DNA of 64,000 nucleotides from Sclerurus mexicanus. Lineage: Eukaryota > Chordata > Aves > Passeriformes > Furnariidae. Numbering within the stretch: the first letter of the stretch is position 1; each line of letters opens with the position of its first letter. The notes under the pieces are model-generated. The model saw nothing but the letters and a program-made list of their open reading frames with translations. It was not told where the DNA came from and did no database searches. Positions 50,156 to 63,828 of the stretch are shown piece by piece. A program made the position numbers and the translations under genes. The stretch covers positions 76,215 to 140,214 of the forward strand of contig VWZF01005124.1 of assembly GCA_013396755.1 (NCBI GenBank), given 5' to 3'.

Positions 50156-53100
50156 CATCTGTCTATACTTGTATTTTTTCCAATATCTCAACAATTCTTC
50201 ATCTTTTTACATTCATTGCATATAACTGCAGGATCAAACAAATAGTTTTTAGATTTCAGCTACACATTTCAATAAGATGAGAAAAAGTGAGCAAGTTTTG
50301 TTCTATTAACATCTCTTTCTCTCCCAAGAGAGAGAAAGATTCAGAATTATAGAATTTCTTGGTGGGGGGAAAAGAAAATTTTGTAATTACAAACATACTT
50401 GGTTTGATTTCAGAAACTGAGATTATCTTAAAGTTTCTAGAATTAGTCAAAATGAAATACAAGTAATTTCACAAAGGAGTCAAAAAGAAAGAATAAGCTC
50501 CAAGCTTTCTCAGCATAGCTATGATTCATAGGAAATGAAGACCTGTAAAACAGAAAGGTAACACAAAAATTGGAGTCAGTTGACAAATACTAGTTTCACT
50601 GCAACATCTATAAATAAATAAATTATTATAATTCTAATTTTTATATAATTCTAACAGTTGAAAAAATATCCTAGAATTTTCTTCATAGAAGAAGATGTCA
50701 TTAAAGAGGCTGGAGCTGTCAGCATCAGGTTAGACAAAGAGGTAATCTTTGTGGTGTAGTTCCCACAGCCAAAACAAAATCTGTGTACACTGCTCCCAAA
50801 GATTTCTAAATTAACTTGAAATTCTCTACATAAAGGCATTAAAACTTTTAAGCACTTAAAGCAATATTTAGATCAACTCTTTAGAATATCAGAGTATATA
50901 AAGTAACCAAACATAAGAGAGAACTGAGTATGTCAAGAACAGAACAGTTAAAAAGACACAGTTCAAAAAGTGTCAAGAAAGTTGATGACAGATTACAACA
51001 ACATTCTTAAATGACAGAAAATCAACTAAGATACATTAACTTTTTTGTTATATGATGCTGTCAAATTCACAACTATGAGTGCTTTCTCTTGCGTAAAGGC
51101 AAAAGTTTAGATAAGGGAGACCCCACAGAGACAAAAGAAAGGAAGCAAATAAATACTAACCAAAATTAGCTCTGCAAAAATATCAGGAATAAGGGAAAAC
51201 AAAACAAAATAAAACAAACAAGCAAAAAAAAAACCCAAACCAAACAAAAAAAAAAAAACAAAACCCAAAGCTACCAACCAAAGAAAAAACTAAACAAACA
51301 CCTATTTAAAAAAAAAAAAAAAGGAAAAAAAAAGAAAACAAAACCAACAAAAGACCTAAAACAAAGCCACAACTGAACCCCCAAACCTCAAAACTGTAAT
51401 GAAGATTCTAAACTGTTTGGGATAATATCAGAACACATAGCAGATGAAGCTGCTGCTAAAAGACATGGCAATAAAAGATTTATGGGCTCAATAAGTTCCA
51501 AGTAAACTGTTTCCACCACCCAGACAATCTACCCGAGAGAAACAGGTTAAGAAGCTAGTAAAACAAAACCCAAGAACAGTTAATTCAGAGAATACTTTCA
51601 AGACCAGATTATCAGAAGAAGAATAAATTGTCTCTGACAAATTCATCTCACATTAGGCTCTCTAACATATTGTAGCACAACCAAAGCTACAAAAGATGCA
51701 GTTAAAAAATCAAGAAGTTTTTGAAAGGACAGAACAAGTTAATAGAAACGTGGAAAAATCATAGTGCTTCAACTTAGAGAAGCCTTCAAAACAACGATAA
51801 AGTAATGTATTTTGAGCATTTAAAAATGCATTGTATGCAATTTCAAGTCAGAATGAAATGTAATTCTCTAGAGATAAAATATTTTGAGGCATCATTTTAG
51901 AGAGAAGTAAAAAATTCTTAGGGAGAAACTTATGACAGTTTACCATTAGGACTCAGATGATCATATATTAAGCAGGTATTTCAAGAAAAATAAGTAAGAA
52001 AGTACAGTTACAAGTAGATATAAGTAAAAATTACCTAAAGGATTTCTCCACTTTCGACTCATAGCAATTTACAAGTCATATATTCAAATCAAGATTTGTG
52101 TCCATGATGATACAGGCATGGAAAAGGTGAAAAATCAAAAAGCTCAGGTCAAATCTCAGCATTTTTAAGAAGGAAATTAACAGAAGTGCATTTAGTGCTA
52201 AATGGCGAGTACTAGCATTCATAGGAGATATCAAGTTTTCTTCCTCCAAGTTATGCAAAATAGAAGAGTTGAGGTGCAAAGACATAAGGCTTGAGATTAG
52301 GGTGCCACAGAGAATTTTTTGCTGTAAGAGGAAAGCCACAGCAGAAAAAGGGAAACAAAAGACTCAATATGGAAAGTTCAGTCAAGTGCCATTAATAAGG
52401 CATTCTCCTTCCTCCACCCCTTAGTGAACACAAGCTCAAGTTCTTCCACTTGAGCACAGAAACAACCTACAGTAACAAGTCCGTAAGAGGTCTGTTTATC
52501 TGTAGTCAACATCTTTTAAGCTAGGAAGGATTCAAAATTGAATTATAAACATTTTACTGCACTATATATTTATATTGCAATATATATTTTAAAGGACTGA
52601 TGAAAACCAAATTTTTGTGTTAAGATATTTCATAGCCTAAGATTAGTATACTAATAAAGTTATGCACAGTGTACCAAACTTACACAGACAACTGAGTTTG
52701 GGGATTGCAGAAATCAGATATTTCAAATACTTGAGATTTCTGACTACAAGTCACAACTTCAACAGCACTTACAAAACTAATTTCTCTGTGATCCACAGTG
52801 TTACTAGCAAACTGTACATCCATTTCACTTTGGAAGGTTTCAGGAATTAATAAGCAATATATACCAATGAAAAAAATGAAGAAAATGTATAAAAATATCA
52901 GAATAGATCAACGATAGACAGTAAACACTAGAATTTCACAGATTCTAACCAAATATTTATAAATTTGCAAAAGTGTATTTCTAGCTATAGGCATTTTTGA
53001 AAGGCAGCCAATATTAAGTGCTGAATGAGGAGGTTTCCATCATCTGATTAATGTTGGAAATTAAAAGCCCCTTTTGTTTCTTTCTATGAAGATCCTCAAG

Positions 53101-56100
53101 ATCAGATAGGATTGTAAACTTCAGCCTGTGCTGTGAACAGGCTTCAAGTGCATCTGTGTATGTTACTTTAACTGAACTACTTGAAAATCTTATTGGCCTC
53201 TAACACATCATCACCTGTGTTCCTTATGTAAAGAGTGAGTTTAATTGTTGCAAAGATCAGGTGCCAAACACCAACTTACAGCTGTTCACTGAACAGATGG
53301 GAAAGGTTATGGTATTTGAATATTTCATTATTAGTGAGACAGGTCACATAACAAGCCATAAATCATCTGTTTACAGGCAGTTTGCTTGATGTAAAAAATG
53401 AAGGTTTTCTGTTTTTCCACCTTGAAAGTTTTCATCACTGACAAAGTCAGCAATTTTCATACTGAAAATATCATTAGTGTGCAAATTATATCTCAGAACA
53501 ATCAGACATGATACCTGATGTCTGATGCCCAGGTTTTGTTTAAAGACACACACTTTGAATAACATATTTACTAATATTTCTTATATACCATGTAACTAGG
53601 TATGCAAGAAACATAAAACATGAGATTTTTTTCAGAGCACAAAGGCATATGGGTATCCTACAACACCTCCTGCCCATGAAAGTAACATGCTCCCTTTTTA
53701 GAGCAATGAAATATTTCACAGAAAATACTTATTTTATTTTAAAAGAAAACTCAGTATGATTAATTTTTATTAATATCTGTAAGACTTTGGTATGAGTTTA
53801 AAAGTTACTAGTTAGTTATAGGCAAAAGGTCTCCAGTACCACTGTAAGCAGTGAAGCTAGACAACAAGAAGATATAAATTCGCCAGGAGTGTAAATTTTC
53901 CTCGCACCAAGGACAGAGACTAGAAAAAAAATCCCCAAAAGTAATATGAACTGTGTATTCCGAAATAGACTTCAGTTCTGGGGGCCCCTTTAACATTCTG
54001 ACAATGTCTAATTCTGCTCTAATCCCCATCTAAAAGGGTAAAGTTAATAGTATTAGGAACTGACTGTTTTATTTGTATTTTCACTACATCTGGCTTCATC
54101 ACCCTATCACCCCCAAGCTGAACAATCTTATCATTTCTCATTCCAATTTACACCCACGGGAAAGATAGGAGTAGTATAATATTGCATTACGTGTGGTTCA
54201 CTCTCATAAAAAAGCATACATCTCCATTTATATTTTTACTATTGCCTAGGGCTAACACTGAGAAAATGCATTAATGCTTTTTATCTTATTGCTTTTTTTA
54301 ATCTTTTGAAAGAAAAATAATATTAGTATATCACAGAAAACTTGTACCAAGAAAAATTTAACAACATCCATACTGAAAAATGAGAAAATTAATGCACAAA
54401 GGCTGTTATGCAAGTTTCAGTTATTTATTACCAGAAAACTGAACTGGAAAAGGATCTGAAACAGATAATTTAAAATATATAATATAGTTACGAACCATGG
54501 ACAGTAAATTTATGAATATAAATGTTTCCTGTCATCAGCTAAGAGAGATGTAATTCTTAATTTTCCTCTGACAATTTTACTTCCGTTTTACTTACCAAAT
54601 GGAGTAGAACTTGCAAAGATATGATGCTGTGCAGTTTAAAGATATTTAATTTTGTAATGAAGATAGCATTTCTTGACAATAGTAAGCTTAAATTAGGATG
54701 ACCACACAACAAATGTTATTCAAGAGTATCTTAAGATCCCTTTCTGATTCACTTTTCTTGAGAAATTAAAAAACAGATTAGCAGGTCAGACTTTCAGTCA
54801 GTATTCCTTGTCCACTCCTCTATTGCCTCTCTTTGGGAGACTTTATGCAAAATCAATTCACCAATATGGGGGTTTTTTCATATACTATTGAGAGGGTTTT
54901 ATGCAAGATTATTTATGATGCATTTAAAAAAAAAAAAAGTTCATCTTTACAGTGACACTCATAAACATATACTAGTATGAAACTAAAAGGAATGCTCAGG
55001 TGTATCTGTTCCAATATGACCCTCTGCAATGAAAGAAGGTGTATGTGTAGGACCTTTTCTGATCTCTACAATGAAAGCACAGAAGACTGACAACTTCATT
55101 GAGAAATCCCTTAATGTGACATTCTCTGTTCTTGATGTTGTCCTGATAGAAGTGTTGTTACAGACAATGAAGCCTTGCACAGCATATTCAATTTGCAGTG
55201 GAAAATGACTGTTTGTATTCACATTGGCAAATGACTAATTTTTGCCACATTATTTTTAACTATGAACAGTCATGTCACCATTATTTGGGGCTAAAATATT
55301 TTTGGCAAGAGTTTTTCTTGACTTTATTTCAAGCACTCTTAAAGTTGTGGCATACTTTTCTTTTTGACTAATAGCACAATAAGTGAAAGTGTACATATTA
55401 CAGAGCAAAATTTGGTTATTTCAAGCCTCATGTACAGGATCAATGAATCTGTGGCTATGAATATTTAAGGAGCATGGTCAAAAATAATGGACAGTAGTAG
55501 GCTCCAAACCAATATATTCCAGGATGTTCTAAGCTGCAGAAGGACAAAGATAGACTTTTTATAAATTTATCACTAGCAAAAAGGAAGACTATTTAATGCG
55601 TTGATTTGACTGACTCCTAAAAGAAACAGGTTGAAGTAAGAGACCAACTACACTTCCCCCAAGTAATCTCTCTGTACTGCTCTGACTTCAATGCATTTCA
55701 TGTTTTCAAACTAATTTCTAATACCTTGCTAGACCGGCTATTTCTGTTCATTCTTAGTCAACCACATTCTTAGCCAGACTTCTCTGTACAACTGTCTGGT
55801 CCCCAGGAAAAAAAATAGTTCAATAAACTGACACCTTCTAGCCGAGACTGGGTAGAACATTTTGCCCCTTCTTACATCACGGTTTGTAGGGTTCCTTCTT
55901 CAGGATGGATAAGGACCTTTTACTGTTAACCATGTTACAAGTACAGTCCTGTTCAAAGTAAATTAGTCACTGCAATTTATTGAAGGGAATGTAGAAGAAT
56001 TAAAAGGAATTTTTTTCTGAGTTCAAATTCTTATGTGTTTAACTCATTCAAGCTACCCAATAATTACAACCATTTTTACAGTCAACAGAATTCTATTCCA

Positions 56101-58015
56101 CAATTAATTTACTCACTAATAGAAGGGTTAAAAAGTCTTCTCTTGTTTATATATATCTCTACTGTATAAAATCATATTTAATTTTCAGCTGAAGTTTTCT
56201 TTAAGGATTTGCTTGTTGTTTTTCTTTTGTAGTATTGGCTCCAAGGCTCGTATGTAGGAAGCAACTACTAAATGGAATAAAAAGAATAAAATATAAAATT
56301 ATGGTAAAAACACTTTTTTGCACAGAAATAACTCACTTTAGCTCTAAAATTAACTTGTATTTAAAAATTGTAACTTGCTGAATCTAGAATTTAAGTTAAA
56401 CAAAACCAAAATCCTTGAAACATAATTCCTTATGACCTGAGGCTAAAAGTCGCACTAAACAGCAGACAGGAGAGTTTTGCTCAACAAAGAGATAAACAAA
56501 AAGATAAATAAATTACTCAGAAATTTACTGAAAGAGAGAAAAAGCACATTCCTCCCCATGAAGATGGAAACTTTCCAATTTCAAATGAGTGTTATTTCCT
56601 AGCACAACATATTTTAGGAACTCAACAGGGTTTGAAGAAGACAACAGAGGCAAAACACTTTGCACTGCACCATGAAGATCATTAAATGGACCAATTAATT
56701 AAATGAATCCAAGAATTAATCCTTGACCTGTGTTTCCATTTCCATTCTGACCTGTGTGCTCCATTCAGTAGGGGATAACAGCAAGAACTCTACATGTAGC
56801 AGGTGGACACCTGAAGATGACCAAAATTAAAGCACTCTTTCCATTACCTTCTTTTCATTATATTTATGAGTGTAATATAAAGGCACTTGGGACAGGAGGA
56901 GAGAAATAAATCTCTTCTTATACTGCCAACATTTCTAAGGATTGCATGCTGATTTATTTTTTACAAGCTTCTCCCTAGAGCAAATGTTAGAAGCTTATCC
57001 TCCTCAAGTGCACAATACCATAACACTTTCAGGAAGATTGGTCTGTCTTTTGCAGGTGTTGTTTTTTTTTTTGTTGTTTTTTAGAGTGAGAAAACAATTT
57101 GAGCCTATTTTTAATAGTATTTCATAACACTGTAAAGCTCTGTCAGTCAGTTATAATGGAAACTATTAGGATGCCAAATGGAGGATTATCTTGTCTTGAT
57201 TATGATCTCTGCAAACATCATGAGTAAAGGAAACTTATAAAACCAAAAAGCCTGCTTTCTTTCAAGGATCCCAGTATCAATTAAAAAGGAAAATAAGACA
57301 AAACAAAAGGTTTTGAAAGACAATTTTATGTCTAGGTCATAACTGATCTGAGTTTTCTATTAAAAATGAAATTTATGTTATATAACACAATACAAGCTTT
57401 ATATGAACAACCAAATTATTTATAAAAGGAAGAGAGCACATGAAGCTTGCATTTTTTAACCTAATGCATTTAGTTTATTGTAATCTAAAAGCATCTGGAG
57501 GGAGCACTTTTGCGTTATAGGAAATTTATTCTAGATTTGTTGGGATTGCAAAAAGCTTTATGCTGTTTATAAATATTTAGCTCTTGACATTGATTACTGG
57601 CCTTTATCTAATGTGCTCTGAGGACACAAGATTTTGAAGTGCATGTTATAGTGCTGGAATACAGGTGGTTGGAAAATTAAAAACAATGCACTGCTTGTAT
57701 TTTGTTCCAGTCATCCCAAAAATATAGACATGCAGCCATGTTGCAGTATTACAGTCTTACAAGTAGAAAATTTTAATTTTCTTCAAACTGGAAAGAGAAC
57801 TAAAGCATTACAATTAATAAAACAAGGAAAAGATCACGACAAGTATCTTCTGTGATGCATCTTTTTCTTTCTGTCAAACTTTCAAAGCAAACACAACTTA
57901 TTCTACTTTGATATAGGACTTAACAGCAAGACATGGTCTGCAATAAGATTTTCATGTAGCTTTCTAACCTACCCAGTGTTACTCACCAAGTGTATTCTGA
58001 AAGTGCAACTAGTTG
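50156..58015. other. AT-rich unique DNA, no gene seen
   Basis: About 7.9 kb without recognised mobile elements or coding exons. Simple A-rich DNA fills 51,196-51,370. Frames are at most about 90 codons and unrecognised. Confidence 0.55.
51196..51370. repeat. A-rich / (CAAA)n low-complexity tract
   Basis: About 175 bp of AAAAC, CAAA, CCAAA and poly(A) runs with very few G or T. Confidence 0.85.
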
Positions 58016-58253
58016 GAAAGGAAGGGAAAAGGGAAGGAAAGGAGGAAAGGAAGGAAGGAAGGAAAGGAAGGAAGGAATTCGGAAGGAATTCGGAAGGAAG
58101 GAAGGAATTCGGAAGGAAGGAAGAAAAGAAAGAAAGAAAAGAAAGAAAGAAAAGAAAGAAAGAAAAGAAAGNNNNNNNNNNNNNNNNNNNNNNNNNNNNN
58201 NNNNNNNNNNNNNNNNNNNNNNNNNNNNNNNNNNNNNNNNNNNNNNNNNNNNN

Positions 58254-58303
<50 letters not shown>
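58016..58303 (+). repeat. (GGAA)n / (GAAA)n microsatellite with internal gap
   Basis: A GGAA-type repeat with three interspersed GGAATTCGG units (58,075-58,112) changes into an AAAGAAAG-type repeat and then into Ns (58,172-58,253). A pure (GAAA)n run resumes to about 58,303. All open frames in this stretch on both strands are artefacts of a stop-free purine repeat. Confidence 0.95.
58172..58253. other. Assembly gap, 82 Ns
   Basis: Eighty-two consecutive Ns within the tetranucleotide repeat. The true repeat length is unknown. Confidence 0.98.
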
Positions 58304-59739
58304 GGAAAAGACAGAACGAGCGAGCTGTAGTAACTTGGTAACTTGCTGAGAACCTTGCAAGATGAAAATATTCTTGCAAAAGAATTCAAGGCAATTACAT
58401 TAGAATCAAAGAGGAGAGTCTGCACTTGTTAATATTTTTTAATTGATTTTATGTGAAAACCTATGCTAAAGTACAGAAATGTTTTAAATGATAGATTCCT
58501 GTAGGTAAGAGCTTTCAAACTCACTAAAAACATTTCAGTTCATGTCTGTTCTATGTAACTACAACAGTATATAACTATTCTGTATAACAATACCAAAACT
58601 AGTCATACATGGGTACAAGAAAACTGAAGAAAAGGTAGAATTTTGCTTCAGTTGACTGAATTTTCCATTCATTTGGCAGGATAGAACATCCTGATATAAA
58701 ACAATGCAAATTTGCACAGTTAAAATAGTGAATATATCCTACATAAATATCATGTTAGTGGAAAATATTCTTAAACATTATATTGAAGGAAGGAGGTACA
58801 AATATGTGGAAGTCTCTACTATTAAAGACACTGTCCTTTAGTCAGGTCAGTTTTTGCAGACCAGAATAGATTTTAAGCATTTGCTTCATCTACTGCCTAC
58901 AGTCATAACTGAAATATACAGATATTCACTTTATTTTTTTTTTTTAAAATTCCCATGTATTGCAACTAAGCATCAAATGGCTTACGCTGGGAAAAAGGCC
59001 AAAGTACTTCCCACAAGAAAATTCTGGCATCTGACTTCTGATTATGCAATTCCTGTATAATTAATGAGACATATCTCCTAGTCTCTATGCACAGGAATGT
59101 GGAGGCACTGAAGAAACAAAATACGAGAAACAATCGGCAGTCTAGAAATCCTTATCAGTCTGGGAGTGAACAACCCCCTAATACTTTGTGATATTGATCA
59201 TTTTAAAACCAATACACTATTTCAGAATGTTGGAAAGGTCACCTCAGGGTAATCATGACAGATACTTTTAAAAGATAGAACCATATACTTCAAATGTTTT
59301 TGAGTATAGTCTGCAAACCACATGTAAAAATTGGACTGTATTTTCATTACAAAGGAAGAGGCAAATTGAAGACAATTATTACTAAAGCCTACTGAGCAAA
59401 TTTAAGAGACTGACCACATTTATAGAAAATCCCAATTTAGAGCCATGATTAAACTATAATTTATCAGAAAATCAATTTCCCACCTAGCAATATGTATCAC
59501 AGTTATGAGAAGGTATCCTCTATTCCTCATACCTAAAGAAAAATTTAAACCTTGGCCTGAACAAAAAAGTAACTTTTTCACCAATAAGCAGCATCAACCA
59601 TACACAAAATCATCAGGAAGTCATCACTGTGACAGCAGGCTTCTCTTCTCCATGAAATTCATGTAATTGTATGCAGATGCACATTTATACATACATAAAA
59701 GTGCTAGCTATGTGAATTATACACAAGCATAGATGCACA
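58304..59739. other. AT-rich unique DNA, no gene seen
   Basis: No recognised element or exon. Confidence 0.55.
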
Positions 59740-60110
59740 CACATGCACACAGCTTCCATCAGGGTCCTTGCCTGGTGATATCTTGGAGAAGCTACAGAAG
59801 CACCATGGTGATGGGGCCCCTGGGACTGTCCTTCAGTCCCAACACCTGTTCCCAGGCAAGGCTGTGCCATGGGGCCTGGCCTGAGCAGTGCCCATCTCTG
59901 TGTTGTGGTCTGCCTGGGCTTGCACCTCCTACACACTGATCTGCCCATGGCTTTTATCCTGGGAGGTGCCCAAAGCCCAAGGTCGTGGCTGTCACAGTGT
60001 CCCTGGGCAGCCCTGCTCCTCTTTGGTGTGGTGGGACAGGCCCTGTCTGTCAGGTCCTGTCCTTATCCACTAGGAACCCCTCCCAGCAGTTTCTGGAGAA
60101 GTTTAAAATT
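59740..60110 (+). other. GC-rich island of unknown origin
   Basis: About 370 bp are far richer in G+C than the flanks, with CTGCC/CCTGG-type phrases, very few CpGs, and few stops in several frames on both strands. One plus-strand frame (59,869-60,126, 85 codons) would give a hydrophobic, Cys-rich product with two possible membrane stretches (around HLCVVVCLGLHLL and AALLLFGVVGQAL). The overlapping frames are equally open, so coding is not supported. The sharp edges inside AT-rich DNA suggest an inserted repeat that I cannot name. A low-CpG decayed exon or lncRNA exon is possible. Confidence 0.4.
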
Positions 60111-62544
60111 CAACATATCTATTTAATAGATATAATTACATATATCCAGTTTCCTGAATATAATTTCCCCCCATTCACACTATTGGTTCTATAGGTGACC
60201 ACAGATCCTCTACAAACAGTTTAAAATGAACATGTTTGTGGATGACACTAGGGTAATGACAAAATCAGGGCTTGTAATCTGAGCCCCTGGGACACAAGAC
60301 TTTCTGTATACTTCAGTTTTTGAAGGACCACAGTGATGATTTTTTTTATTGCCATAGCACCCATCACATCTCAACTTAATCTGAAATACTCTGATTTTAA
60401 AGAGGACATGGTATATAGATAAAAACGTTTCATTACTGTCAACTGCAATGCATGAGAGTGAAGGTTAAACAAATATTATGCCTTTTCCAAAGAAAGAGGA
60501 AAACACTAATACTCAGTGGATATTAAATTCAGGCAGGAGAGTAGGAAAGAGAGAAGAGTGTCAAAGGAAGTGGTAAGGGGAACAAAAGCTTTGGTTTTGA
60601 GGGGTAATAATGATATAGTTTGGGGATAGGCTCCATACTCCTGATTTCAAGTTTTAAAGACCGTCATGAGAAAAACAGCGGTCAACATAAGTTCCAACTT
60701 ACCACCACTGTGTAAAAGAGAATGTGCTGACAAAGGGTTCCTCTTTTACTCTTCTGCATACATACAGATATTTTTTGGGTAACTGTTCGCATGTTTAGTA
60801 ATTGAACATGTCTTCTTTGACAAGCTGTGAATGAGCAATAGGAAAAGCCTTTCTAATATCAACTATTAATTTAGCTGTGCACACAGTGAAGTTATTTTCT
60901 TCCCTTACTCACGCTGACATAATAGATTTATACCAGTAGAACAAGCAGCAATACATGGCTTTGTTTCATCTAACTCAACTTTTAAAGTCCTTCAAGATAA
61001 CTTACAGCTGCTACCTGGATTACTTCATCAGAAAGTAACTCCAGAACCAACCAACTCTACTTCGTCAAATTATGTGTACAGTAAGAATGTTTGCTGTTTC
61101 TTTATATCACTGCAAAAGTAAAGTAGTGCACTGAAAAGGCCACCAGAAAAAAAAAATTAAAAAAAAAATCAGTGACTTCAATTCAGGGTTTTCATTTGCA
61201 AAACTCCAAGGTCAGATTCTAAAGAAATATTTCAGACTTCAGCTGTAGTAAAATCCAATGCTTTACAGACACACAGCAACTCATACCAGCTATAACACTG
61301 ATGAAATAATAGGACTATCTTTAGAGAATCATGCTTCATATTAAAACCTATTCATTCATATAAAAAATCTATTAAAACCTTAGCTTGATCTGTATTCCAT
61401 TTCCCTCCCTATTCTAATTAATTCCTTATAGTAAGTGACAGAATTCAGATTTATGAAAATGTCAATTTTTCTCTTTTAGTTCACCCTCAAGAAACCTATT
61501 GAGCATTTTTTTGTCATGTTTCAAGAAACTGTATAAAAATAAACCCCACATTTTATGCCTAATCTCACAGAGAGACAAATGCTTAAGGAGAATGCCAGAA
61601 CAATATGAACAACACTTTGCTTTGGTTAAAAAAAAAATATGCTTTAAATGCCACATCTTAAAATATAAGGTTAAGACAGTGCACTAAGGTATTATTACAC
61701 TATGATTAAACCAGTGCATACTGAGATTTATATTCTCACTCCAGCCACTCGCTGGCATGTTTTGTTATCTGGTAAAAACTCCATTATGTTTAAAATTTAA
61801 CAGTCACTTCCCAGTTTAAGAGTCATAACACTGTGTTAGCAATGTCTTTTTCAGTCTCTGATACCTTCTAGTCTTCTGGTCTTAATGGTTATGCAAAGAT
61901 TTGTTTATGAAATTTAATTGACAAAATGGTGGAAGACTGGCCTTATACTACTGTGAAAGTGAATATAGCATGTATTGTGAGTGCTGTGATTTACTATTTT
62001 TTCTGAGCAAAATTAAAACCCTTGTAATGAATCTGCTTTTTAGCACATTCTTTGATTCATATCATGCAAGGGAAAAAAAATAACATTTGAAAATCCCTAG
62101 TAAAAAAATTGATTCAGGGCCCTATACCTAATTTGCTACAAAATGAACAAAAAAAACCTCTAAAACAAAATTAGGTTTCCATTGCATGAAAATACTATAG
62201 GCATAATAGCTAGAGAAAACTGTTAAGAAGAGAAAGTCTCAAAGCCTCTCAGATTAAAGTTTACAGTAAAAGATATGAGAACTAGATAGCTGCCCCACAA
62301 CATATTAAAAAAACCCCACATAAATATTGTCTGATTTCCCAACCTAGTAACTTTTTTCAGGAACTACTTGTTTTCCACCGTAGTCTATAATTTCTGGCTA
62401 ACCAGAGGAGAGGGTTGATGGCTCACTTGATCAATGTCAGCTTTTAAATGTGTTTTTTTTCCCTTCTAAAACAAAACTTTTTCATATCTAGAAGATATGG
62501 CCATCTACCAGTATTTTAAATCAACAATAGCCCATAAGAAAATA
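60111..62544. other. AT-rich unique DNA, no gene seen
   Basis: No recognised mobile element or coding exon. Contains A-rich runs near 61,147-61,168. Confidence 0.5.
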
Positions 62545-62816
62545 TTTGAGCTGTTTAAGGCTTTCATGTGTGGAGCCCCTTGGGAAATTGCCCTCAGAGA
62601 CAAAGGAGCTGAACAGAACTGGCAGCTCTTTAAGCACATTTTTCTGAGACAGCAGGAGCTCAATTCCCATATATAAGAATATATATTCCCAAGGAATGCA
62701 GGAGACTGGCATGGCTCAGTATGGATATCCTGGTCAAACTAAAGTGTAAAAAGGAAATGTGCAGGCCGTGTAACCACAAATGCATATCCTGGTAAGAATA
62801 TAGGGACAATTCCCAG

Positions 62817-63025
62817 ATGTGGAAAGCTAAGTTGCATCTGGAGCTGAATTTGTTGACAGATGCAAAGAATAATAAAAAAGGCATTTACAGGCATGTTAAC
62901 CAGAAAAAGAAGATTAAAGAAAATGCACTTCCTTTCATAAAGAAGAAGGGAGAGTTGGTGACAACTAACATGGAGAAGGTCGAAGTACTCATCAATTATT
63001 TTTTGTCTCAGTTTTCAATGGTAAT
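62817..63025 (+). pseudogene. Fragment of CR1 ORF2, linker before reverse transcriptase
   Basis: The frame preserves the conserved CR1 stretch between the endonuclease and the reverse transcriptase, with KAKLHLELNL near residue 3, DAKNNKKGIYRHVNQKKK near 16-33, and GELVTTNMEKVEVL near 46-59. In active CR1 this belongs to the polyprotein that copies element RNA into DNA at the insertion site. Homology ends near residue 68, where the frame runs past a probable frameshift and stops at 63,068. This is an inactive fossil, not a host gene. Confidence 0.8.
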
Positions 63026-63618
63026 TTCTCTTTTCACTTCTCTCAAGCCCCTGAAACTCAGGGACTAGGGAAATGAAGTCCATTTGATCATAGGATGAGA
63101 TCAGGTTTGACACCACCCGCGGAACCTCAACATATTCAGCTCCATGGGACCCAGTGTGATGCAACCCAGAGCCCTGAGGGAAATGGCTGGTGTAGTTGCC
63201 AAGCCATGCTCCATCATATTTGAAAAGCCATGACAACCAGAGTTCTCAGTAAATGAAAAAAGGGAAACCTTGCATGCATTTTAAAAAAACAAAGGTAGAA
63301 AGGTAGACTCTGGGAACTACCTCACCTCTATGCCCAGTAACATCATGGAGTAAATCTTCCGGAAGACATGTCAAAACATATGGAAGACAGAGACGTAACT
63401 AGTAAAGCATGGCTTCACTAAGGGCACATCATGCCTGACTAATCTAGTGGTCTTCTGTGATGGAGTAACTGCACCAATGGACTAGGAAAGAGCTAAAATG
63501 TCCATCTACCTAGACTTCCGTAAGGCACTTGATATGAACCCTCTGCAACATTCTTCCCCCTATATCAGAGAGATATGGGTTTGACTCTTAGGAATTTGTT
63601 GAATGGCTGTATCCAGAG

Positions 63619-63828
63619 ATGCAGTCGATAACTCAATGTCCAGTGGCAACCAGTGGTTTCCCTGAAAGGTCTGTACTGAGACCAATTCTATTTACTATCT
63701 TTGTTAATGACAAAGACAAAGAGATTGAGTGTACCCTTTGCAAGTTCGCAGATGACACCAAACTCAGTGATGCAGCTGATCCTCTTGAAGGATGGGACAC
63801 CATTCAAAGGGACAAATCAAAGGGATGA
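63619..63828 (+). pseudogene. Fragment of CR1 ORF2 reverse transcriptase core
   Basis: A 69-codon frame holds the reverse transcriptase motifs in the expected order. A diverged 'SGFPERSVLRPILFTIFVND' segment (normally a SGVPQGSVLGP-type motif) is followed by CTLCKFADDTKLS, whose FADD is the catalytic aspartate pair (codons at 63,745-63,756). The conserved Gln-Gly of the first motif is replaced and the frame stops soon after, at 63,829. Similarity resumes downstream in another frame (ANLMKFSKAKYKFLHL-like, near 63,848-63,897), showing frameshift damage. No activity is expected. Confidence 0.85.

Noticed and set aside
57430..57660. Complex-looking unique sequence that might be a conserved non-coding element
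   Set aside because: Conservation cannot be judged from one sequence; no specific motif or structure supports a call.
57969..58425. Six overlapping open frames of 105-138 codons on both strands
   Set aside because: They read a stop-free GGAA/GAAA repeat and cross 82 Ns; not genes.
60217..60270. Short stretch reading MFVDDTRVM, like a reverse transcriptase FxDD motif
   Set aside because: Only about ten residues are similar, with no flanking RT motifs in any frame; coincidence cannot be excluded.
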